Below, one piece after another: positions 27,436 to 36,815 of a stretch of 64,000 nucleotides of DNA (position 1 is its first letter; the number at the start of each line of letters is the position of its first letter). Below the pieces are notes generated by a model. The model was not told where the DNA came from, ran no database searches, and worked only from the letters and a program-made list of their open reading frames with translations. This DNA is from Psychromonas sp030397575 (GTDB lineage: Bacteria > Pseudomonadota > Gammaproteobacteria > Enterobacterales > Psychromonadaceae). The position numbers and the translations under genes are program-made. Location of the stretch: the NCBI RefSeq assembly GCF_046250175.1, contig NZ_CP176468.1; one strand, written 5' to 3'.

Positions 27436-28092
27436 ATGTCAGACTCTAACAAGCATTTTCCCATTGCGCATAACATTTACTTAGTGCGTCATGGCGCTGT
27501 GAATTTAGACTCTGATATTTGTTACGGGCAGTTAGATTGTGAGTTGACAGAAAGCTATGCTCAAGACCTCCAATCTTTAACAAATTACGTTCAAGCTCGA
27601 TGTCCAGCAAGTGAGCATATGCAAATTATCAGTAGCCCTTTAACTCGCTGTCTAAAATTAGCGAAGGGATTACAACAAGCTGTTCAACCAGTTTCTACTT
27701 CCTTAAAAACGAATACTGCTTTTCAAGAGATTAACTTTGGGGATTGGGAAGGTAAAACATGGCAATCGATTGGAAAACAAGCCATCGATGATTGGAGTGC
27801 TGATCTGCTCGATTATCAATTTTTTAAGGGAGAAAGTGCAAGGCAGTTTGATCAACGTGTGGTGACTGCTTGGCATCAACTGAATGAATCCTTATCTACA
27901 GCGAAACAAACTCAGAATATTATATTGATAACCCATGCTGGCGTTATTCGTTCTATTCTTAGTCACTTCTTAAAAATACCTTTAGACCATGCGTTAACCT
28001 TAAAAATTGATAAATTAAGCGTATCGATCTTACGTGTTGTGCCACAACAAAATCAATTATCGCAATGCACGGCTATTAATCATATTTTATGA
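27436..28092 (+). CDS. cobC: Alpha-ribazole phosphatase (histidine phosphatase superfamily)
   Basis: Removes phosphate in nucleotide-loop assembly. The 218-aa protein has the phosphohistidine motif YLVRHGAVN at about residues 15-23, SSPLTRCLKLA near residue 62, EINFGDWEGKTW near residue 94 and the second histidine in LITHAGVIRS near residue 160. The context after cobT-cobS supports CobC over other histidine phosphatases. It starts 13 nt after cobS. Confidence 0.88.
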   Translation: MSDSNKHFPIAHNIYLVRHGAVNLDSDICYGQLDCELTESYAQDLQSLTNYVQARCPASEHMQIISSPLTRCLKLAKGLQQAVQPVSTSLKTNTAFQEINFGDWEGKTWQSIGKQAIDDWSADLLDYQFFKGESARQFDQRVVTAWHQLNESLSTAKQTQNIILITHAGVIRSILSHFLKIPLDHALTLKIDKLSVSILRVVPQQNQLSQCTAINHIL

Positions 28093-28365
28093 CATTAACC
28101 ACGAGTTTATTGATCTACACTATCTTTTCTTCGTTTGTTAAGGGCTAGTATCTTCAGTACTTGCTTAAATTATTGCTCAGAAATTTGAAATAATAAGCCT
28201 TATCTCTTTGATTAAATTTATTATTTTTGGATCTTTTAAGTTTTATTGCATTCGGCTTCAAAGTTTTCATATTTAGCACTTTGTTAACGTACATTGCACG
28301 TTCCTGCATATGCTAGAATCTGGCGAAATTTAATGCTTCAATTTATTTACTTTAAGGAAAACGTA

Positions 28366-29808
28366 ATGTTAAAGCTGCCCTCGCGACTCGGTGTCATATT
28401 GACATTTTTTACCGTGTTCTTCTCTTCTAGCTTGATGGCTAGTACCGGAGAAACTATTGATTTAACCTCACATGGCATTGGTTATGCTGCAATTTTGTTT
28501 TTTGCTATTGCCTACTGTTTAGTGATGTTGGAGGATGTAATACATCTTCGTAAATCAAAGCCTGTGTTGGTAGCGGCAGGTATTATTTGGGGCATGATTG
28601 GCTTTTATTATTCTCAACATAGTATGAGCAATGATGCGGAAGCCGCTTTTCGTCATAACCTATTAGAGTATGCTGAGCTGTTCTTCTTCCTTTTAGTCGC
28701 AATGACTTACATTAACGCCATGGAAGAGCGTCAATTGTTTGATGCATTGCGCGCTTGGATGGTGAATAAAGGCTTTACACTGCGTTTGATTTTCTGGTTA
28801 ACCGGTGTGTTAGCATTCTTTATCTCCCCCATTGCCGATAACTTAACGACAGCACTGTTAATGTGTGCGATTGTCATGAAAGTCGGTGGCAACAATAAAA
28901 AATTCATCTCCATCGCATGTATCAACATAGTTGTAGCTGCTAATGCTGGTGGTGCGTTTAGCCCATTTGGCGATATTACTACCCTGATGGTTTGGCAAAA
29001 AGGCATGGTTGAATTCACTACCTTCTTTGCGTTATTTATCCCTTCTGCGGTTAATTACTTAGTGCCTGCTATCATCATGAGTTTCTTTATTTCTAAAGAC
29101 CAAGCTAAAGGTGACGGTGAAGTTGTGATCATGAAGCGTGGTGCTAAACGTATCGTTGGACTGTTTTTATTAACTATCTTCTTTGCTGTGGCGGGGCATT
29201 CATTCTTAGGTATGCCACCCGTATTAGGCATGATGACTGGCTTAGGTATTTTACAATTTTTTGCTTTCTTTCTGCGCAAAACACAAAAGCACCATTACCA
29301 ATATGCAATGGCTCATACGGTTGATAAAAAAGAGCATGAACGACTACGTGGTTTAGGTGATGGTGCTCCTTTTGATATCTTCAACAAAGTAGCAAGAGCA
29401 GAATGGGATACTTTATTATTCTTTTATGGTGTTGTGTTATGTGTTGGTGGTTTAGGGTTTATTGGTTATCTAGGCATGATCTCTGAAGCCATGTACAGTA
29501 ATTGGGATGCAACTTATGCCAATATCACTGTAGGGGTTTTATCTGCGATAGTAGATAACATTCCGGTGATGTTCGCAGTATTAAGTATGGAACCTGTGAT
29601 GAGCCAGGGACAATGGTTACTAGTTACTTTAACGGCTGGTGTCGGTGGGAGCATGTTATCTATTGGTAGTGCTGCGGGTGTTGCGCTAATGGGACAAGCG
29701 CGAGGGATTTATACCTTTGGTGTGCATTTAAAATGGGCACCGGTAATTGCACTAGGTTATGTAGCGAGTATCTTTGCGCACCTTTGGTTTAATGCTGTCT
29801 ATTTTTAA
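28366..29808 (+). CDS. nhaD: Na+/H+ antiporter NhaD
   Basis: Inner membrane sodium-proton antiporter of the IT superfamily, common in marine vibrios. The 480-aa protein starts with a hydrophobic signal-like segment (residues 8-24) followed by about 12 helices. Conserved blocks include FFISPIADNLTTALLMC near residue 150, NAGGAFSPFGDITTLMVW near residue 192 and the C-terminal GSMLSIGSAAGVALMG. The ATG at 28366 has AAGGAAA 6 nt upstream; the frame continues 72 nt further 5' without a site. Single gene with its own terminator. Confidence 0.93.
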   Translation: MLKLPSRLGVILTFFTVFFSSSLMASTGETIDLTSHGIGYAAILFFAIAYCLVMLEDVIHLRKSKPVLVAAGIIWGMIGFYYSQHSMSNDAEAAFRHNLLEYAELFFFLLVAMTYINAMEERQLFDALRAWMVNKGFTLRLIFWLTGVLAFFISPIADNLTTALLMCAIVMKVGGNNKKFISIACINIVVAANAGGAFSPFGDITTLMVWQKGMVEFTTFFALFIPSAVNYLVPAIIMSFFISKDQAKGDGEVVIMKRGAKRIVGLFLLTIFFAVAGHSFLGMPPVLGMMTGLGILQFFAFFLRKTQKHHYQYAMAHTVDKKEHERLRGLGDGAPFDIFNKVARAEWDTLLFFYGVVLCVGGLGFIGYLGMISEAMYSNWDATYANITVGVLSAIVDNIPVMFAVLSMEPVMSQGQWLLVTLTAGVGGSMLSIGSAAGVALMGQARGIYTFGVHLKWAPVIALGYVASIFAHLWFNAVYF

Positions 29809-30504
29809 AACTATTAATATTAAATCACCACCATAACGCTAGTAATATACTAAAAAATCAGCTATACCTAATTAGGAATGTATGGCTGATTTTATTTTTT
29901 CACAAAAGGGTCATCATTTCGTTATAAATTAGATTTTCTTCATCCTATTTGTGAATTGTTTGTTCTGTATACAACCTAATAATGAGAGCTAGGTTAATAT
30001 ATAAGATAAAAGCTAACTAATTTAGGCTGTTATCAATGTTCAGCCATAATTAAACTTTACTTGTCTATTAATTATTTGGTATAAATAATCGGCAAATAGT
30101 GGGGAAGGGTACTACTTGCTCAATTGTTATAAACATTAACTCGTTGATAATGGCTTTTGACAATAAAATTAGAATAGTAATGCATAACTTTTTTGTATAA
30201 CTTCGTATTATGTGACCTTTAAACTGGTTTTTCTGAAATTAAAAACTATTTTAAATGAAGTCATCATAAAATGGCGGTACAATTATTCTTTTGTGAGCAA
30301 TGTAAATTGTAGCAAAGGGATGTTGCAAAATTACTTTAATAGTTACTTGTAGTTACTTTATATAGTAAATTAACAGGATTATCTTTGCTTACTTTTGAAT
30401 CATCTTTATTAATGATTGTTGAGTAGTTAGAGGTATAAGTTAAAAATCAATTATTGTTTGGTATCACACTTAAACAATACTAAACAAAGCTTAAGGATAT
30501 AAAA
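29809..30504. other. Long intergenic region nhaD-pilA
   Basis: This 696-nt AT-rich region has the nhaD terminator at its left end and no supported gene. A short direct repeat of AGTTACTT occurs at about 30340-30358. No sigma-54 (GG-N10-GC) promoter could be found upstream of pilA, which is unusual for this gene class, although a manual search can miss degenerate sites. Confidence 0.5.
29854..29900 (+). terminator. Intrinsic terminator of nhaD
   Basis: AAAATCAGC (29854-29862) pairs with GCTGATTTT (29885-29893), with further imperfect pairing inside, followed by ATTTTTT. Confidence 0.85.
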
Positions 30505-30927
30505 ATGAAAAAAATACAACAGGGTTTTACATTAATAGAATTATTAATCGTTATCGCGATTATCGGTATTCTTGCAGCAGTGGCACTGCCTGCTTATCAG
30601 GATTACGTGGTTAAATCAGAAATTGCTGGTGGTTTAGCTGAAATTTCTGCCGGCAAAGCTGGTTACACAATCGAGCGTAGTGAAGGTACAACAGCTGCAG
30701 AGTTTGGTAGCGCGGCAAGTATTGGCTTAGCTACAAGTTCAGAGATTTGTAGTGCTATCTCTATTGGTGATGATGGAACAAATACTACTGACGGTCTAGA
30801 GTGTGCATTTAGCAATGGCTCAATCGGAACATCAGCGACTATACAATTAAATTATTCTGCTGGTACATTCACTTGTACTGCAACTAATGTATCTGACACT
30901 AGTTTGCTTCCTAAAGGTTGTGAATAA
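30505..30927 (+). CDS. pilA: Type IV pilin major subunit PilA
   Basis: Prepilin of the type IVa pilus. The 140-aa protein has a short leader MKKIQQG cleaved before Phe8 by prepilin peptidase, Glu at mature position 5 (FTLIELLIVIAIIGILAAV) and a conserved hydrophobic helix ending PAYQDYV. The globular part carries cysteines near residues 90, 99, 129 and 139, compatible with the C-terminal disulfide loop. Followed by pilB after 6 nt. Needs a prepilin peptidase not encoded here. Confidence 0.95.
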   Translation: MKKIQQGFTLIELLIVIAIIGILAAVALPAYQDYVVKSEIAGGLAEISAGKAGYTIERSEGTTAAEFGSAASIGLATSSEICSAISIGDDGTNTTDGLECAFSNGSIGTSATIQLNYSAGTFTCTATNVSDTSLLPKGCE

Positions 30928-30933
30928 CTTTTA

Positions 30934-32619
30934 ATGGTTAGTAATCAGATTAGCGGCTTGGCTTCTAGCCTAGCCGCTCGTGGTTTGCTTGACCTCAGTA
31001 AACTGCCTCAAATTACTGCTTCCGCAGTTTCTGAACAGAAAGCCTTAACCACCTATTTAGTTGAAAATAACTATATCGATAGTGTGGCGTTAGCGGAGTT
31101 CTGCGAAGCGGAGTATGGTATTCCTCTATTAGACAGTGAGTCTTTAAATCTGGAAGAGATTCCTGATAAGTTTATTCACCCTAAACTAATAGAGAAACAT
31201 CATGCCTTACCTGTGTATGTACAACAAAAAACCTTGTACATCGCCATGGCTGACCCGACTAATGTCTCTGCATTAGAAGACTTTGGTTTTAGCTTTGGTA
31301 TGCATACTGAAGCGTTGTTAATCGAAGAAACGAAACTTTCTGAAGCCATCGATGCCATTTTAGATGATGGGACTAGCTCCCTTGAAGAGATGGGCAACAT
31401 TGACGATATTGAAGTTGATGATTCTGAGTCTCGTTTAGATGAAGCGCAAGCCGTTGATGATGATGCGCCTATCGTAAAGTATATCAATGGTGTGTTATTG
31501 GATGCCGTACGCAAAGGTGCATCAGATTTACATTTTGAACCCTATGAGAAAAAATATCGTATTCGTTTTCGTGTTGACGGTATTTTACATGAGTTTGCCT
31601 CTCCTCCGGTTAACCTAGCCAATCGCTTTTCAGCGCGCTTAAAGGTAATGTCAAAATTAGATATTGCAGAACGACGCTTACCGCAAGATGGTCGTATCAA
31701 GCTTAAAATATCCAATAAACGCAATATAGATTTACGTGTCAGTACGCTACCTACTATGTGGGGTGAAAAGATCGTAATGCGCATCTTAGACTCCTCAGCG
31801 GCGAATCTAGATATCGACAAATTGGGCTATACTGATGAGCAAAAAGCCAAGTACTTAAATGCGTTAGCTAAACCACAGGGCATGATATTAATTACAGGAC
31901 CTACAGGAAGTGGTAAAACCGTTTCTCTATATACGGGATTAAATATTTTGAACACCGTTGAGCGAAATATTTCTACTGCGGAAGATCCTGTGGAGATAAA
32001 CTTAACCGGTATTAATCAAGTTCAGATCAACAATAAAGCGGGTTTAAGTTTTGCTTCTGCGTTGCGCTCTTTCCTACGTCAAGATCCGGATATTGTCATG
32101 GTCGGTGAGATTCGTGATTTAGAAACTGCTGAGATTGGCATTAAAGCGGCACAAACCGGTCATTTAGTCTTATCTACTTTACACACAAACTCAGCTGCTG
32201 AAACTTTAACGCGTTTATTGAACATGGGCGTACCGGCTTTTAATATTGCTTCTTCAGTGTCGTTAATTATCGCGCAGCGACTAGGTCGACGTTTATGTAG
32301 TGAATGTAAAGCACCGCTAGAGATTTCAGACTCAGAGCTTCTGCATATTGGTTTTACTCAAGAACAATTAGCAGAAAAACATAACCTTTATCAGCCTGTC
32401 GGCTGTTCTAAATGTACTGACGGTTACAAAGGCCGTGTCGGTATTTATGAAGTAATGGAGATGTCTGATCAATTAGGCCATATTATTTTAAATGATGGTA
32501 ATGCCATGCAAATTGCAGATATCGCAGAAAAAGAGGGCATGTATACTCTGAGGCAATCTGCTATTAAACAAGCATTAAATGGTATCACCAGCCTTAATGA
32601 GGTCACTCGTATTACCTAA
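30934..32619 (+). CDS. pilB: Type IV pilus assembly ATPase PilB
   Basis: Hexameric cytoplasmic extension ATPase. The 561-aa protein has an MshEN-type N-terminal domain (residues 1-150), Walker A ITGPTGSGKTVSLYTG near residue 322, the Asp box STAEDPVEI, Walker B DPDIVMVGEIRDLETAEIG near residue 387, the His box LSTLHTNSAAET and a tetracysteine zinc motif (CSECKAP and CSKCTDGYKGR near 455-495). Second gene of pilA-pilB-pilC. Confidence 0.96.
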   Translation: MVSNQISGLASSLAARGLLDLSKLPQITASAVSEQKALTTYLVENNYIDSVALAEFCEAEYGIPLLDSESLNLEEIPDKFIHPKLIEKHHALPVYVQQKTLYIAMADPTNVSALEDFGFSFGMHTEALLIEETKLSEAIDAILDDGTSSLEEMGNIDDIEVDDSESRLDEAQAVDDDAPIVKYINGVLLDAVRKGASDLHFEPYEKKYRIRFRVDGILHEFASPPVNLANRFSARLKVMSKLDIAERRLPQDGRIKLKISNKRNIDLRVSTLPTMWGEKIVMRILDSSAANLDIDKLGYTDEQKAKYLNALAKPQGMILITGPTGSGKTVSLYTGLNILNTVERNISTAEDPVEINLTGINQVQINNKAGLSFASALRSFLRQDPDIVMVGEIRDLETAEIGIKAAQTGHLVLSTLHTNSAAETLTRLLNMGVPAFNIASSVSLIIAQRLGRRLCSECKAPLEISDSELLHIGFTQEQLAEKHNLYQPVGCSKCTDGYKGRVGIYEVMEMSDQLGHIILNDGNAMQIADIAEKEGMYTLRQSAIKQALNGITSLNEVTRIT

Positions 32620-32770
32620 AAGGTCAGGAAATACCAGTTATTTTTTGTAAGTTAAAGCACTGGTAAACCACTAATAAAGCAGAAAAAAGTATAGTAAAAA
32701 AACATAAAAAATGAGAAACAGTATAAGCTGTGTTCCACTATATTAAGATAACTTCATTAAGAGAGTCCTC

Positions 32771-33997
32771 ATGGCCAATAACAACACTGTAATAGAGCTA
32801 AATACCTTCACTTGGAACGGTATTAATAGGAAAGGATCTAAAGTTTCAGGTGAGTTGCAGGGCGCTAGTCAAAATGAGGTAAAGGTAGAATTACGCAAAC
32901 AAGGGGTTAGCGTTACTCGTATCAAAAAGAAACCTAAACCGCTTTTATCCTTTGGCGATAAAGTGACACCCATGGATATTGCCATTGTTTCTCGTCAAAT
33001 CGCTACCATGTTAAATGCCGGTGTACCCTTGGTGCAAAGCTTGGAGTTAATTGCTAAAAGTAATGAAAAATCATCTCTTCGTAAGTTAATGACCTCGATA
33101 GGTAATGAAGTAGCCACTGGTACGCCCTTATCTCAAACCTTACGTTCATACCCTAGACACTTCGATGATTTGTATTGTGATTTAGTTGAAGCGGGTGAAC
33201 AGTCGGGCTCCTTAGATACCATTTATGACCGAATTGCGACTTATAAAGAGAAGTCCGAAGCCTTAAAATCAAAAATTAAAAAAGCGATGTTTTATCCTGC
33301 TGCAGTTTTAATTGTTGCCTTTGTCGTCACCATGCTACTGCTGTTGTTTGTTATTCCACAGTTCCAAGATATCTTTTCAGGGTTTGGCGCGGAGTTACCT
33401 GCTTTTACTCTATTTGTATTAGGTATTTCAGATATTGTACAAAATTATTGGTATATGATATTCGGCGCTATTATTCTTGCTGTATTTTTATTTAAAAGAG
33501 CGCATCGAGGTAGTGAGAAAGTCCGTAATAATACCGATAAATTTGTCTTAAAAATTCCTATTATTAGTACTATTCTAGATAAAGCGGCCGTAGCGCGTTT
33601 TGCGCGTACTTTATCGACCACTTCTGCTGCAGGTATTCCGCTAGTCGATGCTTTATTATCAGCCGCGGGTGCCTCTGGTAACTATGTTTACCGAAGCGCT
33701 GTGCATGCTATGCGCACTGAAGTAATGGCGGGTATGCAAATCAACGTAGCAATGAAAACCACTGATGCTTTCCCAGATATGGTCTCACAAATGGTGATGA
33801 TCGGTGAAGAATCGGGTGATTTAGATGGTATGTTAGCAAAAGTAGCTGATATCTATGAGCAGCAAGTTGATGATGCTGTAGATGGTTTAACCAGTCTATT
33901 AGAGCCTATGATTATGGTGGTATTAGGTGTTGTTGTTGGTGGTTTGATTGTAGCCATGTACTTACCTATATTTGAACTTGGTAGTGTTATTGGTTAA
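32771..33997 (+). CDS. pilC: Type IV pilus inner membrane platform protein PilC
   Basis: Platform protein of the type IV pilus machine that works with PilB. The 408-aa protein has two T2SF domains, with the motif FDDLYCDLVEAGEQSGSLD near residue 133 and its second-domain counterpart FPDMVSQMVMIGEESGDLD near residue 335, and three membrane helices at about 180-205, 230-245 and 375-400. It begins 151 nt after pilB. pilD usually follows pilC but is not present here. Confidence 0.95.
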   Translation: MANNNTVIELNTFTWNGINRKGSKVSGELQGASQNEVKVELRKQGVSVTRIKKKPKPLLSFGDKVTPMDIAIVSRQIATMLNAGVPLVQSLELIAKSNEKSSLRKLMTSIGNEVATGTPLSQTLRSYPRHFDDLYCDLVEAGEQSGSLDTIYDRIATYKEKSEALKSKIKKAMFYPAAVLIVAFVVTMLLLLFVIPQFQDIFSGFGAELPAFTLFVLGISDIVQNYWYMIFGAIILAVFLFKRAHRGSEKVRNNTDKFVLKIPIISTILDKAAVARFARTLSTTSAAGIPLVDALLSAAGASGNYVYRSAVHAMRTEVMAGMQINVAMKTTDAFPDMVSQMVMIGEESGDLDGMLAKVADIYEQQVDDAVDGLTSLLEPMIMVVLGVVVGGLIVAMYLPIFELGSVIG

Positions 33998-34038
33998 TCA
34001 TTGCTATTTGATTAAATAACTCATTCAAATGAATAATA

Positions 34039-34062
34039 AAAGCGAACTTAACCGTTCGCTTT
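34039..34062. terminator. Terminator of pilABC
   Basis: AAAGCGAAC... pairs as a 9-bp perfect stem (34039-34047 with 34054-34062) around a 6-nt loop, 42 nt after the pilC stop; the T tract is short. Confidence 0.7.
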
Positions 34063-34177
34063 ATTGATCTTGTAGGGAAACTCTTCTCTTAATTTAGACT
34101 ATTACGCAATAGTTAGAGCGACTAAATTTAGTTTCTCTATGAAAGTTACATAGCATCTTTTTAGTGGCGCTGGCTAC

Positions 34178-34494
34178 AGCCTGCTTGTTTTGGGGGATTA
34201 CTGTTTTTTTGCTGCAGTCTATTTGTCTTAGTATTTTGCTATTGTTGTTTTCAATATATATAACAGCATGCGATGACTCTTATACACTGCGCCTGAATAC
34301 CAAGCTTTGCTTGATAGGTGTCGCGACTTACTAGTGATGTTCGATATTTTTATTATTACGTTATTTATCAAGCTTACGAAACATGTTTTGACTTTGGGGC
34401 GCTGGCTTTAGCCTGCATGTTTTGGGTTATTACTGTTTTTTGCTTTAGCCTGCTTGTTTGGTGTTATTATTATTGTGTTCTTATTTCAGCCTGC
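34178..34494 (+). repeat. Four degenerate AGCCTGC repeat units
   Basis: AGCCTGC occurs at 34178, 34410, 34447 and 34488; the first two copies share about 40 nt (GGCGCTGGCT..AGCCTGC.TGTTTTGG..ATTACTGTTTTTT) and the last three are spaced 37-41 nt apart. The units are too divergent to be CRISPR. Confidence 0.6.
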
Positions 34495-34530
34495 TTCTTT
34501 TGATTTTTTCTACTTTACTTCACCCACAAG

Positions 34531-35445
34531 TTAATTCAAACAATGAAATATATGCTTATCTGCTTGGCATGAATTCAGGATAAAGTCCCAGGTGAGTTTG
34601 AGATCTTTGAACTGATGGAGGTCTTTACTGGTTGATATCCATAGTTCTCTAGAGAGTACTAACTCCGGTAATACTTGCGTTAATTGAGTTTCACCATAGG
34701 CAACAAAGTGTGGAAGGATGCCTAGCCCTAGGCCTGATTTAATGGCTTGGCTTTGCGTGCCTATGGTTGTTGATTTATAGACAAAACTTGCAGTGGTTGA
34801 AACCTCTTTTTGATACTTTAGTTGCTTGGTAAAAACTTGTTCTTCAATGTAGCCAATAAAAGGGTGATGTTTAAAGTCCGACTTACTTTTGATAGCTGGG
34901 TGGTTAGCCGTGTAGTGTTTGCTCGCAAATACACCTAAGGTGTAATCAGTTAATTTTTTCTGAATGATATTAGCGCCATTTTGTGGGCCAACAGTTATGC
35001 TGATATCTACTTTGCCACTGGTAATAAAAGTATTACTGGCTAGCGAAATAAGCTCCACATCTATCTCTTGTTCTTGTAACCATATGGGTAATCGACTCGC
35101 TAAATAATAGTTACTAAAACCTTCAGTAACACCTATACGAATGGTGGAACGCGTTTTTAATTCGTTTCGGTATTTTTCATTTGCTAACAATAGAGTACTT
35201 TCACACTTTTCAGCATAGGGCAGCAAGTTTTCGCCGGCTTTGGTGAGGTGGAAGCCAAAATTATTTTGGTAGAAGAGTTTAGTACCGATAGATTTTTCTA
35301 ATTGTTCAATTCTGTTGGCAATGGTCACATGAGAACAGCCAATCTTTTGTGCTGCTGACGAAAGTCTGCCATAGCGTTTTAGAGCAATAAAATACTTTAA
35401 GTCATTCCAATTTATCGACAATAGATCCGGGCTATCATTACTCAT
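34531..35445 (-). CDS. LysR-family transcriptional regulator
   Basis: A 304-aa regulator with an N-terminal winged helix-turn-helix (residues 10-70; RLSSAAQKIGCSHVTIANRI is the recognition region) and a LysR-type effector-binding domain (residues 95-295). It is divergent from the TRAP transporter operon, with 298 nt between, the classic arrangement for a LysR regulator acting on the neighbouring promoter. The ligand is unknown; by context it may be the TRAP substrate. No specific subfamily recognised. Confidence 0.88.
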   Translation of the reverse strand: MSNDSPDLLSINWNDLKYFIALKRYGRLSSAAQKIGCSHVTIANRIEQLEKSIGTKLFYQNNFGFHLTKAGENLLPYAEKCESTLLLANEKYRNELKTRSTIRIGVTEGFSNYYLASRLPIWLQEQEIDVELISLASNTFITSGKVDISITVGPQNGANIIQKKLTDYTLGVFASKHYTANHPAIKSKSDFKHHPFIGYIEEQVFTKQLKYQKEVSTTASFVYKSTTIGTQSQAIKSGLGLGILPHFVAYGETQLTQVLPELVLSRELWISTSKDLHQFKDLKLTWDFILNSCQADKHIFHCLN

Positions 35446-35743
35446 TGGTGCTCCTTATGTAATGAGATTAATATGCAATAGAGGCTAATTGATGTACTTG
35501 TTATCCTTTGATACTGCTTATTTTATTACTCATTTATCCACTAAATTAATAACAGATTGTCTATTTTTAAAGCAAAAATTTAGCCTTGATTGTAAATATT
35601 TTAACACCTACTGTAAATAAAGCTCTATTGTTTTTAAAGGACTAAGGGGCTAATTTGAAACCATCAAAAGACAAACACAAAGAGAGTGTTAGTTTTTTCT
35701 TCGCAAGATTAACTGGACTTAAACTGAAGAACGATAGGGAAAT

Positions 35744-36730
35744 ATGATGAAAAAATCTATAATAGCAGCACTGACACTATTCATGAGTACGTCGACTTTG
35801 GCGGCTGAATTTAATTTTACCTTCGCTCATGTACTAAGTGACCAAACTCCTAATGGCCAAGCAGTACGTGCATTTGCTAAAGAAGTGAATGAAAAGTCTG
35901 ACGGTCGCATCAACGTGATGGTTTTACCAGCAGGACAACTGGGTGGTGATGTTGAAATCATCGAGCAGTTACAAATGAACATGGTACAAATCGCTATCCC
36001 ACCTACGGCTACTCTAGGTAACTTTGAACCACGTGTGCAAATTCTAGATCTGCCTTTTTTATTACCTTCTAAAGAAGTGATGAAAAAAGTATTAGATGGT
36101 CCAACAGGACGCAAAATTCTAGATACCTTAGATGGTCACGGTATGCATGCAATAAACTTCTGGGGCGCTGGCTTCCGCCACATGACCAATAATGTACGTC
36201 CTATTAACAGTCCTGATGATTTAAAAGGGCTTAAGATGCGTACTATGCAATCTCCAATTCTATTAAGTACTTACCGTAACTTTGATGCTAATCCAACGGC
36301 GATGGCTTATTCTGAAGTGTATAACGGGTTACAACAAAGTGTTATCGAAGGGCAAGAAAATCCAATTGCCAATATCACCAGTAAGCGTTTTTACGAAGTA
36401 CAAAAGTACATGACGTTAACTGCTAATGCTTACCACGGTTATGCCGCTATTATGAATGATAAAGCTTGGGCATCTTTACCTGATGATCTAAAAGTAGTGA
36501 TGACCAATGCATTTAACTACGGTAGAGACGTTTCACGTGATCTAACAGATAAGTTAGAGGCCGATGCTTTAGACAACATTAAAAAACATACTGAAGTGAC
36601 AGAGTTAAGCCCTGAGCAAATCCAAGTCTTTGTTAAAGCGAGTTTACCTGTGCATGAAGAGTTCCGTGAAACGATCACTTCTGATCTATTAGATGATGTT
36701 TACGCTGATATTAATGAGCTGAAAGAGTAA
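35744..36730 (+). CDS. dctP: TRAP transporter substrate-binding protein (DctP type)
   Basis: Periplasmic solute receptor of a tripartite ATP-independent transporter. The 328-aa precursor has a Sec signal peptide ending STLAAEF (about residue 21). The DctP fold is shown by LPAGQLGGDVEIIEQLQMN near residue 61 and GLKMRTMQSP near residue 162, whose Arg166 is the position that binds the carboxylate of organic acids in this family. A second ATG at 35747 is slightly better placed after AGGGA. First gene of dctP-dctQ-dctM; substrate unknown, an acidic compound is likely. Confidence 0.93.
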   Translation: MMKKSIIAALTLFMSTSTLAAEFNFTFAHVLSDQTPNGQAVRAFAKEVNEKSDGRINVMVLPAGQLGGDVEIIEQLQMNMVQIAIPPTATLGNFEPRVQILDLPFLLPSKEVMKKVLDGPTGRKILDTLDGHGMHAINFWGAGFRHMTNNVRPINSPDDLKGLKMRTMQSPILLSTYRNFDANPTAMAYSEVYNGLQQSVIEGQENPIANITSKRFYEVQKYMTLTANAYHGYAAIMNDKAWASLPDDLKVVMTNAFNYGRDVSRDLTDKLEADALDNIKKHTEVTELSPEQIQVFVKASLPVHEEFRETITSDLLDDVYADINELKE

Positions 36731-36815
36731 GCACGGTAAGTATCGACGTTTGAGCTAATAGCGTTCAAACGTTTTATTCAGCGCGAAAATATTAATCAAG
36801 TGTAGGGAGGAAGGT

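Larger units (their letters stand above)
33998..34530. other. Gene-free region with degenerate repeats after pilC
   Basis: This 533-nt region between convergent pilC and the lysR gene has a terminator, an ACTATT/AATAGT hairpin near 34098-34113 inside a wider AATTTAG/CTAAATT repeat, and four copies of AGCCTGC in similar T-rich surroundings. A 61-codon frame at 34318-34503 is cysteine- and aromatic-rich only because it reads through these repeats; I do not call it a gene. Confidence 0.6.

Noticed and set aside
30187..30207. ATAACTTCGTAT followed by TATGT resembles one arm of the loxP site.
   Set aside because: No matching inverted second arm follows; a single 12-nt arm match in AT-rich DNA is most likely chance.
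34178..34494. Regularly spaced repeats suggesting a CRISPR array.
   Set aside because: Units differ too much, spacers are not unique of constant size, and no cas gene is present.
34318..34503. 61-codon frame rich in Cys, Phe and Tyr.
   Set aside because: Arises from the T-rich AGCCTGC repeats; no ribosome binding site or known domain.
35655..35747. 31-codon frame with TTG start ending at the dctP start.
   Set aside because: Too short and without a ribosome binding site; no support beyond being open.
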